Origin: Pseudomonas azotoformans
GTDB taxonomy: Bacteria; Pseudomonadota; Gammaproteobacteria; Pseudomonadales; Pseudomonadaceae
Reading direction: 5' to 3'
Length of the DNA: 64,000 bases
Assembly: GCF_900103345.1 (NCBI RefSeq)
Contig: NZ_LT629702.1
Location: 4,340,001-4,404,000, forward strand
Below the pieces are notes generated by a model that saw nothing but the letters and a program-made list of their open reading frames with translations, was not told the DNA's origin and searched no databases. The first letter of the stretch is position 1, and each line of letters opens with the position of its first letter. The position numbers and the translations under genes were made by a program. Shown here piece after piece: positions 1 to 8,222 of this stretch.

Positions 1-222
1 GTATGCCTGAACGACACGCTGCTGCACGTGGCCCAGGACGACATGCCGTTTGGCGGCATCGGCCCGTCGGGCATGGGCCACTACCACGGCCACGAGGGCT
101 TCCTGACGTTCAGCAAAGCCAAGGGTGTACTGGTGAAGCAGCGCCTGAACGCAGCGAAGCTGATCTATCCGCCCTACGGCAAAGCTATCCAGAAGTTGAT
201 CCAGAAGCTGTTCGTTCGCTGA
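1..222 (+). CDS. calB: Aldehyde dehydrogenase, C-terminal fragment (coniferyl aldehyde dehydrogenase type)
   Basis: Frame 1 is open from the window edge to a TGA at 220-222, giving the last 73 residues of an NAD(P)-dependent aldehyde dehydrogenase. The [16 protein letters not shown] stretch followed by [10 protein letters not shown] is the conserved C-terminal oligomerisation/active-site-lid region of the coniferyl aldehyde dehydrogenase branch, which oxidises aromatic or aliphatic aldehydes to acids. The catalytic Cys and the NAD fold lie outside the window. It is followed after 28 bp by a Tat-exported protein and then a GMC oxidoreductase, so an alcohol-to-aldehyde-to-acid oxidation unit is likely. 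The natural substrate cannot be read from this fragment; the calB assignment is by family resemblance. Confidence 0.85.
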   Translation, partial: VCLNDTLLHVAQDDMPFGGIGPSGMGHYHGHEGFLTFSKAKGVLVKQRLNAAKLIYPPYGKAIQKLIQKLFVR

Positions 223-250
223 AACCGCCAACCACGGGATAACAATAACA

Positions 251-796
251 ATGAACCCTAGCCTGACTGATTCACCCGCGCTGTCGCGGCGCGGCGTCTT
301 GAAGATTGGCCTGTGCGCCAGCGCCTTCCTGGCGACCGCCGGGCTGGGCGCCAGCCTCAGCGGTTGCTCCAGCAGCACGCCGGCCAGCGGCTTTGCCATG
401 CTGCGAGCCAGTGACCTGCCGTTCCTGCGCGCGGTGATCCCGGTGCTGCTCGAAGGCGTCGCCAGCGCCCAGGACGTGGCCGCCGGGATTGAAGACACGC
501 TGAAAAAACTCGACTACAGCCTGCAACACCTGTCGCCGCAGATGTTCAAGCTCACCCAGCAACTGTTCGACGTATTGGGCATGGGCGTCACCCGTGGGCC
601 GTTGACCGGGATCTGGGGCAGTTGGGAAAACGCCAGCGCCGAGCAGATCCGCAACTTCCTGCACCGCTGGGAAAACAGCTACCTGAACCTGCTGCGCATG
701 GGCCAGGGCTCGCTGCTCAAGCTGGTGATCATGGCCTGGTATTTCCAGCCGGCGTCCTGGGCGCATTGCGGTTACCCCGGCCCGCCAAAGATTTGA
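251..796 (+). CDS. Tat-signal lipoprotein, small partner of GMC oxidoreductase
   Basis: This is a 181-residue protein. It begins with a twin-arginine signal (LSRRGVLKIGL near residues 12-22), a hydrophobic stretch and a lipobox-like LSGC around residues 36-39, so it should be exported folded and possibly lipid-anchored. The rest is mostly helical, with no catalytic motif that I recognise. It sits 28 bp after the aldehyde dehydrogenase and 36 bp before a GMC oxidoreductase. That resembles the small Tat-bearing subunits (gluconate 2-dehydrogenase subunit 3 type) that carry a flavoprotein partner across the membrane. The pairing is inferred from context; the export signal is seen directly. Confidence 0.8.
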   Translation: MNPSLTDSPALSRRGVLKIGLCASAFLATAGLGASLSGCSSSTPASGFAMLRASDLPFLRAVIPVLLEGVASAQDVAAGIEDTLKKLDYSLQHLSPQMFKLTQQLFDVLGMGVTRGPLTGIWGSWENASAEQIRNFLHRWENSYLNLLRMGQGSLLKLVIMAWYFQPASWAHCGYPGPPKI

Positions 797-832
797 TTCG
801 CCGCCCCCCCATAAAAACAAGAGACGACCCTG

Positions 833-2428
833 ATGCCCGTACCCGACCTGTTCCGCGACGGCATGGCCCGTGGCTGGAAGACCCACAATGGCGCCGCGCT
901 CGATAACGACCTGACCCTGGAAGCCGATGTGGCGATCATCGGCAGCGGCGCCGGAGGCGGCACCACTGCCGAGATTCTCAGCGCCGCCGGCTACAAGGTG
1001 CTGCTGATCGAAGAAGGCCCGCTCAAGACCAGCAGCGACTTCAAACTGCTGGAAGACGAGGCCTACGCCAGCCTGTACCAGGAAGGCATCGGCCGCATGA
1101 GCAAGGACGGCGCCATCACCATCCTGCAGGGCCGGGCGGTGGGCGGCACCACGCTGATCAACTGGACGTCCAGTTTCCGCACCCCGGACGCCACCCTCGC
1201 CCACTGGGCCAGCGAATACGCGGTGAAGGGCCACAGCAGCGCCGAGATGGCACCGTGGTTCGAAAAAATGGAGCAGCGCCTGGGCATCGCACCGTGGGCT
1301 ATCCCCCCGAATGCCAACAACGATGTCATCCGCAAAGGCTGCGAAAAGCTCGGCTACAGCTGGCACGTGATCCCACGCAATGTGCGTGGCTGCTTCAACC
1401 TGGGTTATTGCGGCATGGGCTGCCCGGTCAATGCCAAGCAGTCGATGCTGGTGACCACCATCCCGTCGACCCTGGAAAAAGGCGGCGAGCTGTTGTACCT
1501 GGCCCGCGCCGAGCGCCTCGTCTATAAAGGCGACGCTATCAGTAGCCTGGAATGCGTGGCGATGGACGAGCGTTGCGTGGCGCCTACCGGACGCAAGATC
1601 ACGGTGAAGGCCAGGCATTACGTGCTCTCCGGCGGCGGCATCAACAGCCCGGCGCTGCTGATGCGCTCGGACGCGCCCGACCCGCACTCGCGGCTGGGCA
1701 AGCGTACCTTTCTGCATCTGGTGAACTTCTCCGCCGGGCTGTTCGACGAGGTGATCAACCCGTTCTACGGCGCGCCGCAGTCGATCTATTCCGATCACTT
1801 TCAATGGCAGGACGGGACGACCGGCAAAATGTCCTACAAGCTGGAAGCACCGCCCCTGCATCCAGGCTTAGCCAGCACCTTGTTTGGCGGCTATGGCACG
1901 CAGAACGCTCTGGACATGAGCCAATTGCCGCATACCCACGCCATGCTTGCGCTGTTGCGTGACGGTTTTCACCCCGACAGCCAGGGCGGCAGCGTGGATT
2001 TACGCGGTGACGGTACGCCGGTGCTCGATTATCAGGTCTCACCCTATGCCTGGGACGGCCTGCGCCGGGCGTTTCACAGCATGGCCGAGATCCAGTTCGC
2101 GGCGGGCGCCAAGTCGGTCAAGCCGCTGCACCACGACGCGCGGTTCGTGAACACCTTGGCCGAGGCACGCCGCGTGATTGACGGGTTGAACCTGGAATTG
2201 CACCGAACCACCCTGGGCAGCGCCCATGTGATGGGCGGCTGCGCCATGGGTGAAGACCCGAAAAATGCAGTGGCCGACAGCCTGGGTCGCCATCATCAGT
2301 TGCGCAATCTGTCGATCCACGATGGTTCTCTATTCCCCACCAGCATTGGGGCCAATCCACAATTATCGGTGTACGGTTTGACCGCCCAACTGGCGACAGC
2401 CTTGGCCGAACGTCTGAAAACAGCGTGA
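833..2428 (+). CDS. GMC family FAD-dependent oxidoreductase
   Basis: This is a 531-residue glucose-methanol-choline oxidoreductase. The FAD-binding fold is visible at about residues 32-60 (DVAIIGSGAGGGTTAEI followed by an acidic strand end LLIEEG). A GRAVGGTTLINW segment near residue 100 is the GMC signature 1 region. The C-terminal HVMGGCAMGEDP and NLSIHDGSLFPTSIGANPQ carry the usual catalytic His/Asn-type motifs. The protein has no signal peptide of its own; the preceding Tat protein may carry it to the periplasm. Members oxidise primary or secondary alcohols, and with the aldehyde dehydrogenase next door an alcohol-to-acid pathway is the simplest reading. The substrate is unknown. Confidence 0.9.
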   Translation: MPVPDLFRDGMARGWKTHNGAALDNDLTLEADVAIIGSGAGGGTTAEILSAAGYKVLLIEEGPLKTSSDFKLLEDEAYASLYQEGIGRMSKDGAITILQGRAVGGTTLINWTSSFRTPDATLAHWASEYAVKGHSSAEMAPWFEKMEQRLGIAPWAIPPNANNDVIRKGCEKLGYSWHVIPRNVRGCFNLGYCGMGCPVNAKQSMLVTTIPSTLEKGGELLYLARAERLVYKGDAISSLECVAMDERCVAPTGRKITVKARHYVLSGGGINSPALLMRSDAPDPHSRLGKRTFLHLVNFSAGLFDEVINPFYGAPQSIYSDHFQWQDGTTGKMSYKLEAPPLHPGLASTLFGGYGTQNALDMSQLPHTHAMLALLRDGFHPDSQGGSVDLRGDGTPVLDYQVSPYAWDGLRRAFHSMAEIQFAAGAKSVKPLHHDARFVNTLAEARRVIDGLNLELHRTTLGSAHVMGGCAMGEDPKNAVADSLGRHHQLRNLSIHDGSLFPTSIGANPQLSVYGLTAQLATALAERLKTA

Positions 2429-2473
2429 AAAAACACGGTATTCGCCGTGTCTATAGTGCTTTCTTCTGCATAA

Positions 2474-3374
<901 letters not shown>

Positions 3375-3380
3375 GGGCCT

Positions 3381-3464
3381 CTTCGCGAGCAAGCCCGCTC
3401 CCACAGTTGACCGAGTTCCAATATGAGAATGCGGTCGAATGTGGGAGCGGGCTTGCTCGCGAAG
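3381..3464. repeat. REP doublet (REPIN), GCGGGCTTGCTCGCGAA class
   Basis: Two inverted copies lie tail to tail: cttcgcgagcaagcccgct at the left and its reverse complement at the right, about 36 bp apart. It fills the gap between convergent ferredoxin and mutM genes. Each arm can form a hairpin. This is a classic Pseudomonas REPIN. Confidence 0.9.
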
Positions 3465-3487
3465 GCGGCATCAGCCATCACACAAGA

Positions 3488-4300
3488 TCAGCGCTGGCAC
3501 TTGGGGCAAAACACACTCGCGCGCTGCCCCAGCACCACATTGCGCAACTCGCTCCCGCAGACCTTGCACGCCTCGCCGCCCCGGCCATAGACGAACAGTT
3601 CCTGCTGGAAATAGCCCGGCTGCCCGTCGCCGCCGATAAAGTCGCGCAACGTGGTGCCGCCGCGCTCGATGGCAGCAGCCAGCACGCGCTTGATCTCGAT
3701 CGCCAGCTTCAAATAACGCGCCCGCGAAATACCGCCGGCCTCGCGACGCGGATCAATCCCCGCCGCAAACAGCGCTTCCGTCGCATAGATATTACCCACG
3801 CCCACCACCACCGCGTTGTCCATGATAAAGGGCTTCACCGCCATCGAGCGCCCACGGGACAGCTGGAACAGCCGCTCACCGTCAAACAGGTCGGTCAGCG
3901 GCTCCGGCCCCAAGCGCAGCAGCAGTTCATGGTTGTGCGGGTCCTGGCTCCAGAGCATGGCGCCAAACCGCCGAGGGTCGGTGTAGCGCAGGGCTAGGCC
4001 TGATTCGAGTTCGATATCCACATGTTCATGCTTGGCCGCCGGCATGCCCACCTCCACCAGGCGCAGGTTTCCCGACATGCCCAAGTGACTGATCAAGGTG
4101 CCCACTTCGGCATTGATCAGCAGGTACTTGGCCCGCCGCTCCACCAGCACGATGCGCTGCCCGGACAGGCGCACATCGAGGTCTTCCGGGATCGGCCAGC
4201 GCAGGCGTCGCTCGCGCACCACCACGCGGCTGACCCGCTGGCCTTCCAGGTGCGGCGCAATCCCGCGCCGGGTGGTTTCGACTTCTGGTAACTCGGGCAT
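3488..4300 (-). CDS. mutM: Formamidopyrimidine-DNA glycosylase
   Basis: This 270-residue protein begins [14 protein letters not shown], whose N-terminal Pro (after Met removal) and adjacent Glu are the catalytic pair of Fpg. A zinc finger of the CxxC...CxxC type closes the protein (CKVCG near residue 245 and CPKC at the end). It excises 8-oxoguanine and formamidopyrimidines and nicks the abasic site by beta/delta elimination. The length fits the family. It lies 21 bp downstream of the HDOD gene on the same strand, so the two may be co-transcribed. Confidence 0.97.
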   Translation of the reverse strand: MPELPEVETTRRGIAPHLEGQRVSRVVVRERRLRWPIPEDLDVRLSGQRIVLVERRAKYLLINAEVGTLISHLGMSGNLRLVEVGMPAAKHEHVDIELESGLALRYTDPRRFGAMLWSQDPHNHELLLRLGPEPLTDLFDGERLFQLSRGRSMAVKPFIMDNAVVVGVGNIYATEALFAAGIDPRREAGGISRARYLKLAIEIKRVLAAAIERGGTTLRDFIGGDGQPGYFQQELFVYGRGGEACKVCGSELRNVVLGQRASVFCPKCQR

Positions 4301-4321
4301 GTGTGCCTCTTTAAGGAAGGG

Positions 4322-5188
4322 TCAGTGGGCGCCCAGTTCGCGGATCGACAACTTCATGCTCTCGAAGTCGTAGTCCGACAGCCCCACGTAATCCAGCACC
4401 AGGTGGCCGATGGCGTTCCACTCATGGTCCACCGCCTGGTTACCCAGCACGCGGTAGGACGAGCAGATATGCTCGGCCATTTTCAGGATCGCCAGCAGGT
4501 TCTTCAGTTGCGAATTGCGCGCTGACTCATCGCTGAAAATCGCCAGGGCGTTGTGGTGATTGGCGATGGCGTCAGTCACATGCTGCGGCAGGCGCCAGGA
4601 CTTGGCGGTGTAGTAGCCAACCACCGCATGGTTGGTGTTGAACGCGTTGTTCTCGGTGTCGACCACGCGGCAATCGGGGCCGGCATTGGCATACGCCTGC
4701 TCCAGCACCGCCATGTAGTTGGGGAAACGCTTGAGCATCAGAGGCACGCCGCAATCGTGGAACAGCCCCAGGGCATAGGCCTCGTCCACCGCCTGGGCGC
4801 CGGTGCGCTTGGCCAGGGTAAGGCAAGTCATGGCCACATCCTGGGCGGTGTCCCAGAAGCGGTTGAGGGTGACGATGGTGTCGTCGCTCATTTCGCCCTT
4901 GATCGACAACGCGTTGATCAGGTTGATGATCGAACGGCTGCCCAACAGGTTCACCGCGCGCTGGATCGAGGCGATCTTGTTGCTCAGGCCGTAATACGAC
5001 GAGTTGACGATCTTCAGCAACGCGCCGGATAGGCCCGGGTCCTGGGAAATCAGCCGCGCGATCACTTCCAGGTCTGGGTCGGGCATGTATTGCTCCATCT
5101 GCAAATCCACCATGATTTGCGGCTGGGGCGGCACGCTGATGCCTTGCAGGGCCTGTTGGATCTGTTCGGCGGAAAGCTCTTGGGACAT
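4322..5188 (-). CDS. HDOD domain protein
   Basis: This 288-residue protein consists mainly of one HDOD domain. DPGLSGALLKIVNSSYYG near residues 50-67 and LGLFHDCGVPLML in the middle are diagnostic. HDOD proteins are HD-like domains that have usually lost full metal-phosphohydrolase activity and act in signalling, often linked to cyclic-di-GMP or stress responses. Here HDC is seen in place of a plain HD pair, so activity is uncertain. No receiver or GGDEF domain is attached. It lies upstream of mutM on the same strand, and a REPIN separates it from rlmI. Confidence 0.9.
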   Translation of the reverse strand: MSQELSAEQIQQALQGISVPPQPQIMVDLQMEQYMPDPDLEVIARLISQDPGLSGALLKIVNSSYYGLSNKIASIQRAVNLLGSRSIINLINALSIKGEMSDDTIVTLNRFWDTAQDVAMTCLTLAKRTGAQAVDEAYALGLFHDCGVPLMLKRFPNYMAVLEQAYANAGPDCRVVDTENNAFNTNHAVVGYYTAKSWRLPQHVTDAIANHHNALAIFSDESARNSQLKNLLAILKMAEHICSSYRVLGNQAVDHEWNAIGHLVLDYVGLSDYDFESMKLSIRELGAH

Positions 5189-5275
5189 AAGTACACACTC
5201 TGGGCTAGGCGGGGATTCTACCCTCTATAGGAACCTGACCGACACCTCAAAAACCGGATTGGAATGTGATCAAAT

Positions 5276-5363
5276 GTGGGAGCGGGCTTGCTCGCGAAGG
5301 CGGAGTGCCAGTCACTGGAGTTGTCGACTGACCCACCGCCTTCGCGAGCAAGCCCGCTCCCAC
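5276..5363. repeat. REPIN, GCGGGCTTGCTCGCGAA class
   Basis: Inverted arms begin gtgggagcgggcttgctcgc on the left and end with the reverse complement on the right. The match runs on inwards to ...ggcgg/ccgcc, so the arms are longer than the minimal REP. It sits between the divergent HDOD and rlmI genes and just upstream of the rlmI promoter region. Confidence 0.9.
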
Positions 5364-5431
5364 ATGTCCGGCGGCGCCGCCAATTCCTACACAACACGGT
5401 ATACTCCCGCTCTTTTTTCCGGAGCGACGTC

Positions 5432-6628
5432 ATGTCCCTGCCAAGCCTGCGTCTCAAAGCCAACGCCGATCGTCGTTTGCGCAACGGCCACCTGTGGGTC
5501 TACAGCAACGAAATCGACGTGGCCGCCACCCCACTTCACGGCTTCCAGGCGGGCGACCAGGCCATCCTCGAAGCGGCCGGCGGCAAGACCCTGGGCATCG
5601 TGGCCATGAGCCCGAACAACCTGATCTGCGCCCGCCTGCTGTCGCGCGACATCAAGTTGCCGCTGGACAAGTCGCTGCTGGTGCACCGCCTGAACGTCGC
5701 CCTGTCCCTGCGCGATCGCCTGTTCGACAAGCCGTTCTACCGCCTGGTCTACGGCGATTCCGACCTGTTGCCGGGCCTGGTGGTCGACCGTTTCGGCGAC
5801 ATTCTGGTGGTGCAGATCGCCTCGGCGACCATGGAAGCGCATAAAGAAGACGTGATCGCCGCCCTGACCCAAGTGCTCAAGCCAAGCGGCATCCTCTTCA
5901 AGAACGACTCCGCCGCGCGCGACGCCGAAGGCCTCAACCGCTACGTCGAAACCGTATTCGGCCTGGTGCCGGAGTGGGTGGCGCTGGAAGAAAACGGCGT
6001 GAAATTCGAAGCCCCGGTAATCCAGGGCCAGAAAACCGGCTGGTTCTACGACCACCGCATGAACCGCGCCCGCCTGGCCCCGTATGCCAAGGGCAAGCGC
6101 GTGCTGGACCTGTACAGCTACATCGGCGGTTGGGGCGTGCAAGCCGCAGCCTTCGGCGCCAGCGAAGTGTTCTGCGTCGACGCCTCCGCCTTCGCCCTCG
6201 ACGGCGTGGAGCGCAACGCCGCGCTGAACGGCTTTGCCGAGAAGATGACCTGCATCGAAGGCGACGTGTTCGAAGCCTTGAAAGAACTGAAAGCCAGCGA
6301 AGAACGCTTCGACGTGATCGTCGCCGACCCACCGGCCTTCATCAAACGCAAGAAAGACATGAAGAACGGCGAAGGCGCCTACCGCCGCCTCAACGAGCAA
6401 GCCATGCGCCTGCTCAGCAAGGACGGCATTCTGGTCAGCGCGTCGTGCTCCATGCACCTGCCGGAAGACGACCTGCAAAACATCCTGCTGACCAGCGCCC
6501 GTCACCTGGACCGTAATATCCAGATGCTGGAGCGTGGCGGCCAAGGGCCAGATCATCCGGTGCACCCGGCAATTGCCGAGACGCGGTATATCAAGAGCAT
6601 TACGTGCCGGTTGTTGCCCAATAGCTGA
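5432..6628 (+). CDS. rlmI: 23S rRNA m5C methyltransferase RlmI family (class I SAM)
   Basis: This is a 398-residue protein. A PUA-type RNA-binding domain at the N-terminus (MSLPSLRLKANADRRL) is followed by an RlmI-type insert. The Rossmann methyltransferase domain then carries VLDLYSYIGGWGVQAA near residue 225 as the SAM motif and DPPAF near residue 300. E. coli RlmI methylates C1962 of 23S rRNA. I chose ATG 5432 because the family begins MSLPSLRL, GGAG lies 8 bp upstream, and a longer reading would run back through the REPIN. A tatact box at 5400-5405 may be its -10 element. A strong hairpin follows the stop. Confidence 0.93.
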   Translation: MSLPSLRLKANADRRLRNGHLWVYSNEIDVAATPLHGFQAGDQAILEAAGGKTLGIVAMSPNNLICARLLSRDIKLPLDKSLLVHRLNVALSLRDRLFDKPFYRLVYGDSDLLPGLVVDRFGDILVVQIASATMEAHKEDVIAALTQVLKPSGILFKNDSAARDAEGLNRYVETVFGLVPEWVALEENGVKFEAPVIQGQKTGWFYDHRMNRARLAPYAKGKRVLDLYSYIGGWGVQAAAFGASEVFCVDASAFALDGVERNAALNGFAEKMTCIEGDVFEALKELKASEERFDVIVADPPAFIKRKKDMKNGEGAYRRLNEQAMRLLSKDGILVSASCSMHLPEDDLQNILLTSARHLDRNIQMLERGGQGPDHPVHPAIAETRYIKSITCRLLPNS

Positions 6629-6640
6629 GTTTTTTCCCGC

Positions 6641-6670
6641 GATGCTGCCCGACTGGCTCCGGGCAGCATC
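6641..6670 (+). terminator. Strong stem-loop after rlmI
   Basis: The arms gatgctgcccg (6641-6651) and cgggcagcatc (6660-6670) are a perfect 11-bp inverted repeat with an 8-nt loop, 12 bp past the rlmI stop. No T-tract follows, so it is not a textbook intrinsic terminator. It may protect the 3' end or stop transcription together with Rho. Base composition drops sharply right after it, marking the edge of the AT-rich island. Confidence 0.6.
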
Positions 6671-6716
6671 AATTCACAAAGCCGACCCTTCATATAAAAG
6701 CAAACTTTTTAATTTT

Positions 6717-6744
6717 TTGTACAAAGTCAAAAACCACATATAGC
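6717..6744 (+). promoter_or_regulatory. Candidate sigma70 promoter of the peptide-SagB island
   Basis: TTGTAC (6717-6722) and TATAGC (6739-6744), separated by 16 bp, resemble -35 and -10 boxes in an AT-rich stretch. If used, the 5' leader before the peptide gene would be about 140 nt. This is sequence resemblance only; other AT-rich boxes nearby could serve instead. Confidence 0.35.
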
Positions 6745-6839
6745 TTCATCGTTACAGCAAAAACATACTACAACGCCACCAGAATCTTCCTACCCCTCCT
6801 GACTAGATATATTTAAAACCAGCGCCTAGCCTAGTTTCC

Positions 6840-6860
6840 GTCACAATCAAATTGTGTGAC
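6840..6860. promoter_or_regulatory. Imperfect palindrome upstream of the peptide gene
   Basis: gtcacaat and attgtgtgac form an imperfect inverted repeat 33 bp before the peptide ATG (a 2-bp insertion in the right arm). It could be an operator for an unlinked regulator. No regulator gene lies in the island, and no experimental family is implied. Confidence 0.35.
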
Positions 6861-6892
6861 AGCTATTTAACTTAATGAAATGGAGAGCTGAT

Positions 6893-6958
6893 ATGAACGC
6901 AATCGTTCTTGAGTCAAAAGCACTGGCAGCATTCGCATTGATCGGAATGCCTAAATAA
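6893..6958 (+). CDS. 21-residue peptide, candidate RiPP precursor or leader peptide
   Basis: The peptide starts MNAIVLESK and ends FALIGMPK before a TAA. A strong ribosome binding site (tggagag, 5 nt before the ATG) makes it a believable gene, although it is far below usual gene-calling limits. Composition: five Ala, three Leu, two Ile and one Ser, no Cys or Thr, two Lys and one Glu. It lies 58 bp upstream of a SagB-type dehydrogenase on the same strand, the place of a precursor gene in ribosomal-peptide clusters. The lack of Cys/Thr and the single Ser argue against a thiazole/oxazole product. Alternatives are a scaffold peptide carrying a small molecule, or a translated leader that regulates the next gene. 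I do not recognise the sequence. Confidence 0.6.
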   Translation: MNAIVLESKALAAFALIGMPK

Positions 6959-6972
6959 GTCGTTGATTACGA

Positions 6973-6995
6973 GCTGGGGTGTACGCCAACCCAGC
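6973..6995 (+). promoter_or_regulatory. Stem-loop between peptide gene and SagB gene
   Basis: gctggg (6973-6978) pairs with cccagc (6990-6995) around an 11-nt loop, placed 14 bp after the peptide stop and 10 bp before the SagB ribosome binding site. It could lower read-through so that peptide is made in excess over enzyme, or stabilise the upstream message. There is no T-tract. Confidence 0.4.
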
Positions 6996-7016
6996 CCTAA
7001 GAACGGGAAGAAAACA

Positions 7017-8099
7017 ATGCAAATAAATCCCAACTTATTTTTCTTAACCAAATCACAACATCTGATTATCTGGAACTACAAAACTCATGAGCAATTTGAA
7101 TTAGATCGCGCGCACTCGCAGCGACTGCTAGAGCTAATATACGACCTTTCGCTTTATGACCCTGAGTTTGAGATCGACTCGACATTCACTCACCATGCAA
7201 TTATTCAACAAGGTGCGCCAACGTTAGATAACCAGTGGGGATGGGATGAATTGTCGAGGATATTCCACATTGGTACAAAAGACTTATCAGACGCTGATCA
7301 ACCTACAGACAGCGTCAGTTGGGCCGCTCATTATTTGGCCCACTGCCAGAGCGTAATGCGCACGAGTCCTCCTGATTCGAATCGGTTCGCCCATCTCCAA
7401 CCAGAAGACTTTATCAGTCTACCGCAACCTTCACCAAACGAATCTCTCAGAACATACCCGTTACTGCAACACACGTTAATTAAGCGAAAAACCTGCCGCA
7501 CCTATTTAAACAAAAGCATTTCTTTAGAAGACCTAAGTACGCTGCTCTACCTATCTCTAGGACACTTAAAAGAACGCCTGCAAGACACCTCACATTTAAC
7601 GCCCTCCTCTTTCCGCGCTAGACGAAGCAGCCCGTCAGGTGGTGGATTAAGCTCCAGCGAAGGTTATATTTATGCGCACAACATAAGAGGCGTAAACCCC
7701 GGATTTTATTATTACCACCCGGAGCTACACGCACTCAGGCTGATTCGCCGAATACAAGAGCCACTTGGAAACTACCTTAACGGCCAGCATTTCATTGACA
7801 ATCTTCCCTTTGGTATTTTTATTACCTCGCGATTCGACAAACTGTGGTGGAAGTACCCACACTCCAGAGCCTACCGAGTTGCCCTGATAGAAGCCGGACA
7901 CATCGCACAAACAGCTCAGCTCATTTCAACCGCCATGGGGCTTAACACTTGGTTGTCCTCCGCTCTCAACGACACCAAGATCGAGAAAGTCCTTGGCATA
8001 CAGGGCATTAAAGAGCAGTTAGTTCTTTTCGTAGGCGCCGGTTACAGCGACGGTCAGGTTTTCAGCGATGAATTCGAAAAGCTTTTGAGGACTGATTGA
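7017..8099 (+). CDS. SagB/ThcOx-type FMN-dependent dehydrogenase
   Basis: This is a 360-residue protein. The C-terminal two thirds is a nitroreductase-fold SagB/ThcOx domain. KRKTCRTYLNKSISLEDLS near residue 160 opens the FMN-binding fold, RRSSPSGGGLSSSEGYIYA near 205 is the family signature, and PGFYYYHPELHAL follows. The first ~130 residues form the N-terminal domain often seen in SagB proteins. In azole-forming RiPP clusters SagB oxidises azolines to azoles with FMN, but no YcaO or E1-like partner is seen here. ATG 7017 was chosen because ggga lies 8 bp upstream and the in-frame upstream stretch overlaps the stem-loop. Base composition is clearly AT-richer than the flanking genes, a sign of transfer. 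The substrate is unknown; the adjacent peptide is the obvious candidate. Confidence 0.88.
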   Translation: MQINPNLFFLTKSQHLIIWNYKTHEQFELDRAHSQRLLELIYDLSLYDPEFEIDSTFTHHAIIQQGAPTLDNQWGWDELSRIFHIGTKDLSDADQPTDSVSWAAHYLAHCQSVMRTSPPDSNRFAHLQPEDFISLPQPSPNESLRTYPLLQHTLIKRKTCRTYLNKSISLEDLSTLLYLSLGHLKERLQDTSHLTPSSFRARRSSPSGGGLSSSEGYIYAHNIRGVNPGFYYYHPELHALRLIRRIQEPLGNYLNGQHFIDNLPFGIFITSRFDKLWWKYPHSRAYRVALIEAGHIAQTAQLISTAMGLNTWLSSALNDTKIEKVLGIQGIKEQLVLFVGAGYSDGQVFSDEFEKLLRTD

Positions 8100-8222
8100 G
8101 GCCTTGGCGATGCAGCCCATTACAGCATGCCTTGGGAAGAGAATGACTCCACCTTTATTGATTGAATTCTCGCCACCCAAGGCTAATATCGGTTTTTGGC
8201 ACCCCACCGGATAACAAATACA

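Noticed and set aside
272..1861. Long minus-strand ORF of 529 codons opposite the GMC oxidoreductase
   Set aside because: It is the antisense shadow of GC-rich codons; composition is His/Gln/Ala-rich with no domain, and the plus-strand genes are well supported.
8129..8183. gccttggg ... cccaaggc inverted repeat after sagB as a terminator
   Set aside because: The arms pair perfectly over 8 bp, but a 39-nt loop and no T-run make it a poor terminator; kept out of the feature list.
8196..8222. TTG start giving nine more residues to the MFS protein
   Set aside because: ATG 8223 gives the usual N-terminal length, but neither start has a good ribosome site, so it stays only as an alternative.
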